Of a stretch of DNA of 33,271 bases, positions 24,606 to 31,979 are shown one piece after another. The translations under genes were made by a program, and so were the position numbers. The DNA is from Fulvivirga lutimaris (lineage in GTDB: Bacteria > Bacteroidota > Bacteroidia > Cytophagales > Cyclobacteriaceae): the NCBI RefSeq assembly GCF_009711525.1, contig NZ_SMLV01000436.1, positions 65,913 to 99,183 of the forward strand, given 5' to 3'. Positions within the stretch are counted from its first letter, which is position 1, and each line of letters opens with the position of its first letter. The notes under the pieces are model-generated. The model was not told the origin of the DNA, ran no database searches, and saw nothing but the letters and a program-made list of their open reading frames with translations.

Positions 24606-25745
24606 TTAGTTTTTCAGCGCCTGATCCAGGTCTGCAATAAGGTCTTCGGCATCTTCAATACCCACTGACAGCCTCAAAAGATTGTCTTTGATGCCAGCCT
24701 CTGCACGCTGTGCCGCTGATAGTTTAGAGTGCGATGTTTTCAATGGTGACGAAACGGTTGACTCAACACTACCCAGACTTATGGCCACCTTTATCAGTTC
24801 GAGTTTTTTAACAAATGCATCCTGATCTCCCTTTACCTCAAAGGAAAGCATGCCGCCAAAGCCTGTCATTTGAGCTTTAGCAATAGCATAAGATGGATGA
24901 CTTGGCAAGCCAGGATAATAGACAGCAGGCACATCAGTATGCTGCTCTAAAAATTCGGCTACCTTTTGGGCATTTTCATTCTGCTGTTTTACCCGCAAGG
25001 CTAGTGTCTTCATGCTGCGCTCGAGCAGGTAAGAAGTCTGTGGGTCGAGACTGCCTCCATAATTGACCGCTGCCTTGTAAATTTTATCACCAAGTGGCTT
25101 AGAAGTCACCACGGCTCCGCATGTAATATCGCTATGCCCGCCCAGGTACTTGGTGCCACTGTGTGTTACCACATCAATCCCAAAATGTATCGGTTTTTGG
25201 TTGATGGGTGAAGCAAAGGTGTTATCGATAACAGAGATAATGCTATTCGCCTTGCACAGTTCTGCAATGCCCTTTAAGTCAACAATCTTCAAAAGCGGAT
25301 TGGAAGGAGTCTCAATATAAATCAGCTTAGTTTCTTTCTTTATGTGCTTGGCAAAATCATCTACTTCCAGACCTGAGGTAAAAGAAAATTCTATACCAAA
25401 TTTTGACAATTCGCTGGTTATAGCATGATGTGTTCCACCATAAATGTCGCCCTGAAAAATAGCATGATCACCCGATTTCAATAATGCCAGCAAAACTGTA
25501 GTTATTGCTGATAAGCCGGAACTAAATACCAGTCCAAATTCACCATCTTCAAGCACTCTTATTTTTTCGCCAACCACATCCTGATTGGGCGTGTTAAAAT
25601 AGCGTGGGTATTTTAATGGACCCTCCACCAAATAATCATAAGCCGTAGAAGTGTGTATAGGTGTAACTACCCCTCCAGTTCTGTCATCGATGATTCCACC
25701 ACTATGCACGCACTGGGTGGCTTCTTTTACTTTATTTACTTCCAT
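24606..25745 (-). CDS. PLP-dependent trans-sulfuration enzyme (cystathionine gamma-synthase / gamma-lyase / beta-lyase family)
   Basis: This 379-aa protein covers the whole Cys/Met metabolism PLP enzyme fold. Lys199 in SGTKYLGGHSD is the pyridoxal-phosphate lysine. Other family features are YPRYFNTPNQ (Tyr-Arg phosphate contacts from the neighbouring subunit), FSSGLSAITT, IYIETPSNP, VIDNTFASP and SLGSVESTVSSP near the C-terminus. It converts between homoserine esters, cystathionine, cysteine and homocysteine or methionine. Synthase and lyase activities cannot be told apart safely from sequence alone. The protein is cytosolic and normally a tetramer. Its ATG lies inside the last codons of oxyR (10-bp overlap), so translation is probably coupled and the enzyme is expected to share OxyR's transcript. 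Confidence 0.92.
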   Translation of the reverse strand: MEVNKVKEATQCVHSGGIIDDRTGGVVTPIHTSTAYDYLVEGPLKYPRYFNTPNQDVVGEKIRVLEDGEFGLVFSSGLSAITTVLLALLKSGDHAIFQGDIYGGTHHAITSELSKFGIEFSFTSGLEVDDFAKHIKKETKLIYIETPSNPLLKIVDLKGIAELCKANSIISVIDNTFASPINQKPIHFGIDVVTHSGTKYLGGHSDITCGAVVTSKPLGDKIYKAAVNYGGSLDPQTSYLLERSMKTLALRVKQQNENAQKVAEFLEQHTDVPAVYYPGLPSHPSYAIAKAQMTGFGGMLSFEVKGDQDAFVKKLELIKVAISLGSVESTVSSPLKTSHSKLSAAQRAEAGIKDNLLRLSVGIEDAEDLIADLDQALKN

Positions 25746-26668
25746 TTTATAACCTCTCCATTTTTCTTAATATCCACTTTATCAGGAATGGCCTCCAATA
25801 TTTCTTTATGCAGCGCCTCTACCAGTTTTCGCTTTAAATAGCTGCGGTGCATCACCAGACTCACTTCCCTTACAGGCTTGGGATCTACAAACTGCTTGAT
25901 CTTCTTTCTGTGCTTTTCTTCAATATCTAGTGTTGCCAGCTGAGGCAGCAGGGTCAAGCCTCCATGTATGTCTACTATTCTTTTAAGCGCTTCCAAAGAG
26001 CCACTTTCATATTTAAACTGTGAATCGTGCTCCTTATATATCTGACATAAATTGATAACCTGCTCCCTAAAACAATGCCCTTCATTAAGCAGCAAGATGC
26101 TATCTCCTTTCAGGTCATCGGCCGTCACCTTATCCTTTTTATATACCTCACTTTTTTCAGAAACATAGGCATAAAACTCCTCATAAAACAAGGGCTTGGC
26201 CACCAAGCCTGGATCATCATAAGGGGTAACAATTATACCAATATCTATAATCTCATTTTTTAGCCTTTTCACTACCTCTTCGGTAATCAGCTCATAGATT
26301 TTAACCTTTACATTAGGATAACGCTCTATAAAATTATGAATGAACAGCGGCAACAGGTAAGGTGATAATGTAGGTATTATACCAATGGACAACTCCCCGG
26401 CTATCTCTCCCTTTTCTTCCGCTACAATTTCGTTCAGCCTTTTTGCCTCATTGACCACCTTTCTTGCCTGGGCTATAATAGTCTTTCCCATTTCTGTGGG
26501 TACGACAGGTTGCTTGCTTCTATCAAAGATCAGTACCCCAAGCTGGTCTTCCAGCTTTTGAATTTGCATACTCAGCGTAGGCTGAGTAACAAAACAGGCA
26601 TCAGCAGCCCGCCCAAAATGGCGATAATTATCTACCGCTATGATGTATTCAAATTGAATAATGGTCAT
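25736..26668 (-). CDS. oxyR: Peroxide-sensing LysR-type regulator OxyR
   Basis: This is a 310-aa LysR-family regulator. The winged helix-turn-helix occupies about 1-60 (HFGRAADACFVTQPTLSMQIQ), followed by a linker helix and a periplasmic-binding-protein-like effector domain. The redox switch is intact: Cys199 in NEGHCFREQ and Cys208 in INLCQIY, at the same numbers as the Escherichia coli protein, where a disulfide forms on peroxide. It should activate peroxide defence genes, none of which is next to it here. Its immediate neighbour is a sulfur amino-acid enzyme that overlaps it. A 195-bp gap separates it from the divergent gene at 26864, where its own binding site would be expected; I could not recognise a clear one. 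Identification is strong. Confidence 0.95.
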   Translation of the reverse strand: MTIIQFEYIIAVDNYRHFGRAADACFVTQPTLSMQIQKLEDQLGVLIFDRSKQPVVPTEMGKTIIAQARKVVNEAKRLNEIVAEEKGEIAGELSIGIIPTLSPYLLPLFIHNFIERYPNVKVKIYELITEEVVKRLKNEIIDIGIIVTPYDDPGLVAKPLFYEEFYAYVSEKSEVYKKDKVTADDLKGDSILLLNEGHCFREQVINLCQIYKEHDSQFKYESGSLEALKRIVDIHGGLTLLPQLATLDIEEKHRKKIKQFVDPKPVREVSLVMHRSYLKRKLVEALHKEILEAIPDKVDIKKNGEVIKWK

Positions 26669-26863
26669 GCCGCTAATTTACCATCTATTGAATGAATTTA
26701 TCTTCCGTTCATACAAAAAACATAGTATGCTGATAGTGAATAAGTTAGGATATTGGAAAATATAAATTCATGACATTTTTGCTTTTTTATAGTATTAAGC
26801 AGTGGTCAGTTGAAGATTAAATTTTAATTTAAGTGATATTTTAACATTTAAATTATAACTATT

Positions 26864-27199
26864 ATGGCTTTTAATGGAAGAGAAGGCAAGCCTATACCTT
26901 TAGGCATTGCCAAAAAATGGACTAAGAATTATAGAGATGCCAACCCTGGCAAAACCAAAGCGATTTTCTACGGAAAAGAAAAGATACAAGCATTATTAGA
27001 TGAGCCAGGTGCTATGGGAATAAGAGTATACTTTGGACAAGATGATGATAAAAATCCACAACTGGTGATTGTTTCTGCTAAAGAGGATGGGAGCAATATT
27101 TTACCAAATCAAGAGGAAAAAGATGGAGGGGGAACTCTTTTAGATTCAGGGAAACCTTGCCCACCAGATTGCCCACCAGAAGGCGACCCTTTAAGCTGA
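26864..27199 (+). CDS. Small conserved-looking protein of unknown function
   Basis: This 111-aa protein has no signal peptide or membrane helix. The N-terminal half (NGREGKPIPLGIAKKWTKNYRDANPGKTKAIFYGKE split by a predicted helix) is followed by a strand-rich part (AMGIRVYFGQDDDKNPQLVIVSA). It ends in a flexible acidic and glycine-rich tail with two cysteines among prolines (CPPDCPP). I recall similar hypothetical proteins in Bacteroidota with the WTxNYRxxNPG..KA.F.GKE pattern, but no function. It lies 44 bp before two seven-helix membrane genes and a two-component system and is probably the first gene of that operon. A role as soluble partner or cue of the membrane proteins is only a suggestion. 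Confidence 0.75.
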   Translation: MAFNGREGKPIPLGIAKKWTKNYRDANPGKTKAIFYGKEKIQALLDEPGAMGIRVYFGQDDDKNPQLVIVSAKEDGSNILPNQEEKDGGGTLLDSGKPCPPDCPPEGDPLS

Positions 27200-27226
27200 T
27201 ACTAGCTAAAGTATAAAAATTACAGT

Positions 27227-27255
27227 AATATAGTCCATTCCGTATGGACTATATT
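27227..27255 (+). promoter_or_regulatory. Hairpin covering the start codon of the first membrane gene
   Basis: AATATAGTCCAT (27227-27238) pairs perfectly with ATGGACTATATT (27244-27255) around a five-base loop. The right arm begins with the gene's ATG, so the start codon would be locked in a 12-bp stem. Alignment with the paralogue (DYIVDFIFYISLTTA against KLFFDIIFYTSFITA) supports that start. It may limit translation unless melted by heat, a protein or ribosomes arriving from the gene 44 bp upstream. Confidence 0.6.
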
Positions 27256-27930
27256 GTTGATTTCATTTTTTACATATCATTGACTACGGCTACCATTGGA
27301 GGTATCTATGGTTTTAGTCTATTGAAGAATAAGGCTATAAACTATTTAGTTCTACTACAATTGGTTTCTGCAATAGCAGATATAATCGGTGCCATTAGTT
27401 CTCATTATTACATCTACTACCAAATTGACTTAGGAATTAGAGGAGTATCCGCTACCTATCAAATTATAGAATTCCTTCTTTTAGTCTTCTTTTTTTGTTG
27501 TTTAAAGTTTAACAAAAATCTCAAGAGTCTATTAAAAGTTGCCTCATTGGTTTTCGTTATTTACTTTATTAGCATCCAACCAGCCTTTTTTAAGATATTT
27601 GTTGATACGACAAGCCTGCGATTGACATGTGCGACACTGGTCATCATTTTTAGCATGTTGTTTTTTAAAAATATCATTACAAAAATGGAAATCCCCAACA
27701 TTAGCACTTGGCCGCCCCTTTATTTCATTAGTGCTCTTTTTATATACTTTAGCGGTGTTTTTGTTTCATTCTTTGTTATTATTCCAATTCAGCGTATTGA
27801 CATAAATATGGGAAATTATGTCTGGGTCTTTCATAACTGCTTTCTAATAGTTAGAAATGTATTGCTAATCATGGGCTTCTATTATACCTATAAGACAAAA
27901 TATAAATGGGAGTCAATCAGTATACCATAG
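27244..27930 (+). CDS. Seven-helix membrane protein, first of a tandem pair
   Basis: This 228-aa protein is almost wholly hydrophobic, with seven predicted membrane helices beginning at about residues 3, 29, 68, 96, 120, 150 and 193. Conserved polar points are shared with the next protein: DLGIRGV, SLRL, ITKMEIP, TWPPLYF, FHNCFLIVRNVLLI and the C-terminal YYTYKTKYKW. About half the residues appear identical to the next gene. I do not recognise a characterised family; similar hypothetical proteins sit beside NarL-type kinases in Bacteroidota as far as I recall. The conserved basic C-terminal tail should face the cytoplasm, where the downstream kinase acts. A sensing role is inferred from context. 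The start codon lies in a hairpin. Confidence 0.8.
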   Translation: MDYIVDFIFYISLTTATIGGIYGFSLLKNKAINYLVLLQLVSAIADIIGAISSHYYIYYQIDLGIRGVSATYQIIEFLLLVFFFCCLKFNKNLKSLLKVASLVFVIYFISIQPAFFKIFVDTTSLRLTCATLVIIFSMLFFKNIITKMEIPNISTWPPLYFISALFIYFSGVFVSFFVIIPIQRIDINMGNYVWVFHNCFLIVRNVLLIMGFYYTYKTKYKWESISIP

Positions 27931-27975
27931 AGTCAAAAGCCTAAATAATATTTATCAAAGTATTACTACCTAGTT

Positions 27976-28662
27976 ATGAAGCTGTTCTTTGATATCATCT
28001 TTTATACCTCTTTTATAACAGCAGGTTTGGCTGTTGTCTTAGGGTTAAAGCTTTTGAAGGAAAAAGTCATTAACCTATTTGTTATTCTAGTTACCATTTC
28101 ATTTTTTGCTGATGTTTTAAACGCTAGCAGCTCTTACTACTACCTAAAAAAAGGTATTGACCTTGGTATAAGAAATGTTGGGGACGTATACAGAATTTTA
28201 GAATTGATACTTCTTACGCTCTTTTTTCAATCCTTTGATTACAAAAAGATTATAAAGATAACTCTTATCACCTTTGTAGGTCTGTCAATACTTTATTTTG
28301 TAATTATATACCAGCAATTTTTTCAAATTGACCAAGACTCAACTCCGATGAGGTTATCAAGTGCTTTTGTTTCAATTACTTTTGGGTTGCTATTCTATAA
28401 AAGTGTAATCACTAAAATGGATGTTCCTCTAATAACATCATGGCCCCCATTCTACTTTGTAACATCAGTCTTTATTTATTTTTGTGGAGTGGTGATAGCT
28501 TTCCTTTTGTATTATCCTCTTTTCAAAATAGATAAAGAAACAGGCTTATATTTATGGTCTTTTCATAATGCATGGCTTATTATCAGAAACATTCTATTGA
28601 TCATAGGTTTCTACTACACTTATAAAACAAAATATAAATGGAGTCCAATCTCGATACTTTAA
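27976..28662 (+). CDS. Seven-helix membrane protein, second of a tandem pair
   Basis: This 228-aa paralogue has exactly the same length and helix pattern as the preceding gene. Shared boxes include DLGIRNVGDVYRILEL, ITKMDVP, SWPPFYF, FHNAWLIIRNILLI and GFYYTYKTKYKW. Duplication clearly came before considerable divergence. It lies 45 bp after its twin. Its last 25 bases overlap the start of the histidine kinase gene, so translation of membrane protein and kinase is probably coupled. That overlap, and the kinase having no sensor domain of its own, suggest this protein (perhaps as a heterodimer with its twin) is the kinase's input module. The function itself is unknown. Confidence 0.8.
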   Translation: MKLFFDIIFYTSFITAGLAVVLGLKLLKEKVINLFVILVTISFFADVLNASSSYYYLKKGIDLGIRNVGDVYRILELILLTLFFQSFDYKKIIKITLITFVGLSILYFVIIYQQFFQIDQDSTPMRLSSAFVSITFGLLFYKSVITKMDVPLITSWPPFYFVTSVFIYFCGVVIAFLLYYPLFKIDKETGLYLWSFHNAWLIIRNILLIIGFYYTYKTKYKWSPISIL

Positions 28663-29423
28663 TTATCATAGCCATAGCAGGCACCTCCATTTTCCTTTTT
28701 ATCTCTGGGTTTGTGGTGTTTTTTGTGGTGTTCTACCAAAAGAGGATGCTCCAAAAGAAAATGGAGCTACAGAATATAGAAGCCGAATATCAACGGAATA
28801 TGCTGCAATCTACCATTGACTCTCAGGAGAAGGAGCGCAAGAGAATTGCCTCAGAACTGCACGATGGTGTAGGCGCTATGCTATCAGCGGCCAAGTTAAA
28901 TTTAGGTATGTTACTTTCTGGTGCCATACCCAAAGAAGAAAGTAATGAGGCGGTAGATGAAACCAAAGCCATGATAGACGAGACCATAGAAACGGTAAGA
29001 AGGATATCAAAAGACCTGCTGCCTTCCTCTTTGGAGCAGTTCGGAATCTCGCAGGCGGTGGAAGAGCTTTGTGAAAAGCTTTCTAACCCCTCTACCAAAA
29101 TCTCTTTCGAACATTTTGGTGACAAAATTGACCTTGATGTTCAACAGGAACTGCTGCTTTATCGTATCACCCAAGAGCTGATCAATAACGCTTTAAAACA
29201 TGCCCAGGCCAGCGAAATAAAAGTTCAGCTGCATGCTGATCCTATTTCATTATCTGTGGTTGATAACGGAGTTGGGTTTGACAAAGAGCTAATTGAAGGT
29301 GATATTAAAAAAGGAGTGGGTTTATATAATATAGAAAACCGCGTAAGTTTATTGAATGGTGAGCTGATCTTTGATACTGAAATAGCGAAAGGAACATCAA
29401 TAACCATTAAATTAGCATCATAG
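28638..29423 (+). CDS. Sensor histidine kinase, NarL-partner type (HisKA_3), without sensor domain
   Basis: This 261-aa kinase has one membrane helix (about 8-33), a coiled-coil linker (about 34-66), and a HisKA_3 dimerisation helix with phosphoacceptor His75 in ERKRIASELHDGVGAML. A GHKL ATPase domain follows: N box ITQELINNALKHA, G1 VVDNGVGFD and G2 GVGLYNIENRVSLLNG. The start ATG at 28638 is inside the previous gene in another frame. A later start would lose the membrane helix, so this one is preferred. Only a few residues precede the helix, leaving nothing to bind a ligand outside the cell. It should phosphorylate the response regulator encoded one base downstream. Confidence 0.92.
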   Translation: MESNLDTLIIIAIAGTSIFLFISGFVVFFVVFYQKRMLQKKMELQNIEAEYQRNMLQSTIDSQEKERKRIASELHDGVGAMLSAAKLNLGMLLSGAIPKEESNEAVDETKAMIDETIETVRRISKDLLPSSLEQFGISQAVEELCEKLSNPSTKISFEHFGDKIDLDVQQELLLYRITQELINNALKHAQASEIKVQLHADPISLSVVDNGVGFDKELIEGDIKKGVGLYNIENRVSLLNGELIFDTEIAKGTSITIKLAS

Positions 29424-29424
29424 C

Positions 29425-30081
29425 ATGAGCAAATTGACCGTATATATAGCAGACGACCAGACACTTTTTCGTAAAGGAATGAGTCGCTTGGTAAAATCCT
29501 TTGGTCAGGTGAAGGAAGTAAAAGAAGCTGAAAACGGTAAAGAGCTATTGGCTATGGTAAAAGAGCAGCAGCCAGATGTCATACTCATGGACCTTGAGAT
29601 GCCCGTGATGGATGGTGTTGAAGCCACCGAAAAGATCATTGCCAAATATCCAGATGTTAAAATCATTGTGCTTTCTATGCACGATACCCAGCAGCATATT
29701 TTTTATCTGATGGAAATAGGTGCTCATGCCTTTCTGTTAAAAAATGCAGAACCCGAAGAGGTTAAAGAAGCAATAGTCTCAGTTATAAAGCATGATTTTT
29801 ACCAAAATCAGATAGTCATTGAAGCCCTGCGTAAAGGAGCCATTGACCAAAGGAAGCAAAAGCAGGTACGCCCAATATTTCAGGAAACGGCTCCTCTTAC
29901 CGATCGTGAAAAGGAAGTTTTACAACTCATTTGCAGAGAACTGACCATGAAAGAGATTGGCGATAAACTGGCCTTAAGTGAGAAGACCATCCAAAACCAT
30001 CGCGCACGAATAATGGTCAAACTGAACGCACGAAATACAGTAGGTTTGGTAAAATATGCCTACGAATCAGGCCTGATTTAA
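29425..30081 (+). CDS. Response regulator of the NarL/FixJ family
   Basis: This 218-aa regulator has an N-terminal receiver (about 1-125) with Asp10-Asp11, phosphoacceptor Asp56 in ILMDLEMPVMDG, Ser in VLSMH and Lys in LLKNAE. The C-terminal LuxR-type helix-turn-helix (about 153-212) reads PLTDREKEVLQLICREL, then EIGDKLALSEKTIQNHRARI. On phosphorylation by the kinase encoded immediately upstream (1-bp gap) it should dimerise and bind DNA. Targets are not known. The nearest candidates are its own operon and the four-gene cluster that follows. All receiver key residues are intact, in contrast to the degenerate receiver at 30281. Confidence 0.95.
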   Translation: MSKLTVYIADDQTLFRKGMSRLVKSFGQVKEVKEAENGKELLAMVKEQQPDVILMDLEMPVMDGVEATEKIIAKYPDVKIIVLSMHDTQQHIFYLMEIGAHAFLLKNAEPEEVKEAIVSVIKHDFYQNQIVIEALRKGAIDQRKQKQVRPIFQETAPLTDREKEVLQLICRELTMKEIGDKLALSEKTIQNHRARIMVKLNARNTVGLVKYAYESGLI

Positions 30082-30083
30082 AG

Positions 30084-30132
30084 AATGCCACTTTAGGCAT
30101 TATCACTCAATTTGTTAGGTGTTTTTACCTAA
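30084..30132 (+). terminator. Two small hairpins after the regulator gene, possible terminator
   Basis: AATGCC/GGCATT (30084-30101) begins three bases after the stop. TTAGGT/ACCTAA (30115-30132) follows, and then TGTCCTTTT. Both stems are perfect over six base pairs, with G-U extension of the second. The weak T tract makes this a modest terminator at best. Confidence 0.4.
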
Positions 30133-30280
30133 TGTCCTTTTAGACCTCCAAAATACAACTCATTAACCGCTAGTCACTTACACAAAATGTATATATAAGG
30201 TGTACCGATTGCTTTTTTAAACTGCCAATCAGATAATTTAAGTATGCATAAATTGTCCTTTGAATCTAAAATACAAAGAC

Positions 30281-30733
30281 ATGAAGGGACAGAAAGTACT
30301 AGTAATTCATAACAACGAAATAGCCAGAAAAAGCATCCATCAAACATTGGCTCATTTTAACCTTCATTTTATATTCGCTTCCGATGGCCTTGACGGGCTG
30401 GCAGCAGCAAAATATGAGTGTCCTGACTTGATTATCACCAACATTAATCTGGCAGTGCTTGATGGGATGTCCATCTCTAAAATGCTCAGAAAAGATTGCT
30501 GCACAGAAGGCAAACCTATCATTCTATTGCACGATCAGCTAGACTATGACCTCCTTAGGGAAGCCAAGAAGCTAAATGTTAAGGCGCTTCTAACGAAGCC
30601 ATACTTGGACAACACTCTGATTTATGCAGTTAAGCGTGCCTTACAAACTCCATTGGAAAGAACCCTCGACAGGGTGCCAAGATATGAAGAAGTGGTGACC
30701 CGCAGACAGCCGGTGCATCGCTTTGCCAACTAA
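30281..30733 (+). CDS. Degenerate receiver-domain (CheY-like) protein lacking the phosphoacceptor Asp
   Basis: From the ATG at 30281 this is 150 aa; an upstream TTG at 30260 is less likely. The receiver fold is recognisable (VLVIHNNEIARKSIHQTL, SDGLDGLAAAKYECPDLIITNIN, VLDGMSISKMLR, LNVKALLTKPY). However, the chemistry residues are largely gone. The acidic pair is His10-Asn11-Asn12, the phosphoacceptor position is Asn54 (TNIN where TDIN or LDIN is usual) and the Thr/Ser position is His84. Only Lys106 remains. It cannot be phosphorylated in the normal way, so it is a pseudo-receiver that probably acts by protein binding. No output domain follows; the last 30 residues are basic and disordered-looking. 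It is the first gene of a same-strand cluster with two CHAP-like genes and a patatin gene. Confidence 0.82.
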   Translation: MKGQKVLVIHNNEIARKSIHQTLAHFNLHFIFASDGLDGLAAAKYECPDLIITNINLAVLDGMSISKMLRKDCCTEGKPIILLHDQLDYDLLREAKKLNVKALLTKPYLDNTLIYAVKRALQTPLERTLDRVPRYEEVVTRRQPVHRFAN

Positions 30734-30749
30734 TTTAAATACAGACCTA

Positions 30750-31202
30750 ATGAACTCCTTACTAAAACTAGCAATAAGAGAACTTGGTCATAACACATAT
30801 ATCAACCCAAAACATGATCTCTCTAAGCTTTACCAAAAACTAAAATCAAAAAGCTCAAAACAAGCTGATGATCTATCAGTTTGGAGCAGTGCCTTTATCA
30901 ATTGGGTCACCCGAAAGGCTGGCATCAAGCATGATGATGTTTACGAAGCCCAGGACTGGTTAGAAGTTGGTGAGAACAGCTCTGAAAAACCTGAAGCTGG
31001 AGATTTAATCATTATTGAATGGGAAGAGGACGGACTTAAAAAAGCCTATGTTGGCTTTTACATCTGGTATTCCAATGACAACACTCAGGTATACTGTCTT
31101 GGCGGTAAGCATGACAATGAAGTGGCCATAGTGGCCATGCCTGCAAAGCATATCTCAGGTTTAAGGAGATTGGATAGCGTAAATATCGCCATGAGCGCAT
31201 AG
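30750..31202 (+). CDS. CHAP-like (TIGR02594-type) protein with catalytic residues replaced, probable pseudoenzyme
   Basis: From the ATG at 30750 this is 150 aa; the TTG at 30723 would overlap the preceding gene and lacks homology to the paralogue. It aligns over its full length, with almost no gaps, with residues 1-144 of the next protein: NSLLKLAIRELG against NSVLQIAAAELG, SSAFINWVTRKAG against CSTFINWVAFKAG, and QVYCLGGK against RVYCLGGN. The catalytic Cys46 of the paralogue is Ser46 here, His100 is Tyr100, and Asn120 is Lys120. It also lacks the peptidoglycan-binding domain. It is therefore unlikely to cut peptidoglycan. It may bind the same substrate or the active paralogue, as an inhibitor, chaperone or immunity protein. 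No signal peptide is seen. Confidence 0.82.
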   Translation: MNSLLKLAIRELGHNTYINPKHDLSKLYQKLKSKSSKQADDLSVWSSAFINWVTRKAGIKHDDVYEAQDWLEVGENSSEKPEAGDLIIIEWEEDGLKKAYVGFYIWYSNDNTQVYCLGGKHDNEVAIVAMPAKHISGLRRLDSVNIAMSA

Positions 31203-31230
31203 ACTCTGAGAATCAAAAAAAGTCGAAGAA

Positions 31231-31899
31231 ATGAATTCAGTTCTTCAAATAGCAGCGGCCGAACTGGGCCAACAAGAAATTAGCGGTCCCACTAACAATC
31301 AAAGAATAGTTGACTACGCTACAGCATCAGGGATCATCGGGGTTAGCAACGATGAAGTTCCCTGGTGTAGCACTTTTATCAACTGGGTTGCTTTCAAGGC
31401 AGGGCTGGCAAGAACAAATAAGCCTAATGCCCGCTCATGGCTATCGGTGGGCCAAAACGTTGACAATGCTCCGGAGCCTGGTGATATTGTCATATTCTGG
31501 CGAGAAAAGATCAATTCCTGGAAGGGCCATGTGGGTGTTTTTCTAGGGTTCTCAAAAGATCAGCAAAGAGTGTATTGTTTAGGTGGAAATCAAGGTAATC
31601 AGGTTTCGGTGTCTGCATATCCTACAGATACGGTGCTGGGATTTAGACGACTGGAGGCCTCATCCGTCATCAAGCTACCAGAACCTGTTCTGCAAAATGG
31701 AGATGCCGGACCTGATATCAAATTGCTGCAAGATGCCCTCAAGTTAGCAGGCTTTAATTGCGGCACCTCTGATGGTGACTTTGGCAACAAAACTGAGGCC
31801 GCACTAAAACAACTGCAAGCCGCCAGCGGCACACTCAAGATTGATGGGGTATATGGTAAGAAGACCCGGGATCATTTGCTTAACCTACTTAGTGTTTAA
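31231..31899 (+). CDS. CHAP-like (TIGR02594-type) peptidoglycan hydrolase with C-terminal peptidoglycan-binding domain
   Basis: This 222-aa protein has a papain-like CHAP domain at about 1-145 with Cys46 (VPWCSTFINW), His100 (WKGHVGVFLGF) and Asn120 (GGNQGNQV) as a likely catalytic set. A linker and a PG_binding_1 domain at about 155-220 follow (GDAGPDIKLLQDALKLAGF, DGDFGNKTEAALKQLQ, DGVYGKKTRDHL). It is expected to cleave peptide bonds in peptidoglycan as an amidase or endopeptidase. The N-terminus MNSVLQIAAAELG goes straight into the enzyme fold without a signal peptide. Export would need another route (phage-like lysis, a contractile injection system or a non-classical route), or the protein may act on recycled muropeptides. 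It lies 28 bp after its dead paralogue and 80 bp before a patatin gene. Confidence 0.88.
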   Translation: MNSVLQIAAAELGQQEISGPTNNQRIVDYATASGIIGVSNDEVPWCSTFINWVAFKAGLARTNKPNARSWLSVGQNVDNAPEPGDIVIFWREKINSWKGHVGVFLGFSKDQQRVYCLGGNQGNQVSVSAYPTDTVLGFRRLEASSVIKLPEPVLQNGDAGPDIKLLQDALKLAGFNCGTSDGDFGNKTEAALKQLQAASGTLKIDGVYGKKTRDHLLNLLSV

Positions 31900-31979
31900 T
31901 TATCAAAAGATCAATATTGACTTCTACAGATTAATGGTACTTCTTAGTCCAATCACCAAATCATTAAAACACCCTCCGT

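Noticed and set aside
26669-26863. OxyR binding site or clear promoter in the divergent gap
   Set aside because: The 195-bp stretch is AT-rich, but I could not find a convincing dyad array or a matching TTTG/TAnnTTTG pair on either strand.
30260-30280. TTG start adding seven residues to the degenerate receiver
   Set aside because: The ATG at 30281 begins exactly at the first receiver strand; the extra residues add nothing to the fold.
30723-30749. TTG start adding nine residues to the dead CHAP-like protein
   Set aside because: It overlaps the previous gene, and the paralogue aligns from the ATG at 30750.
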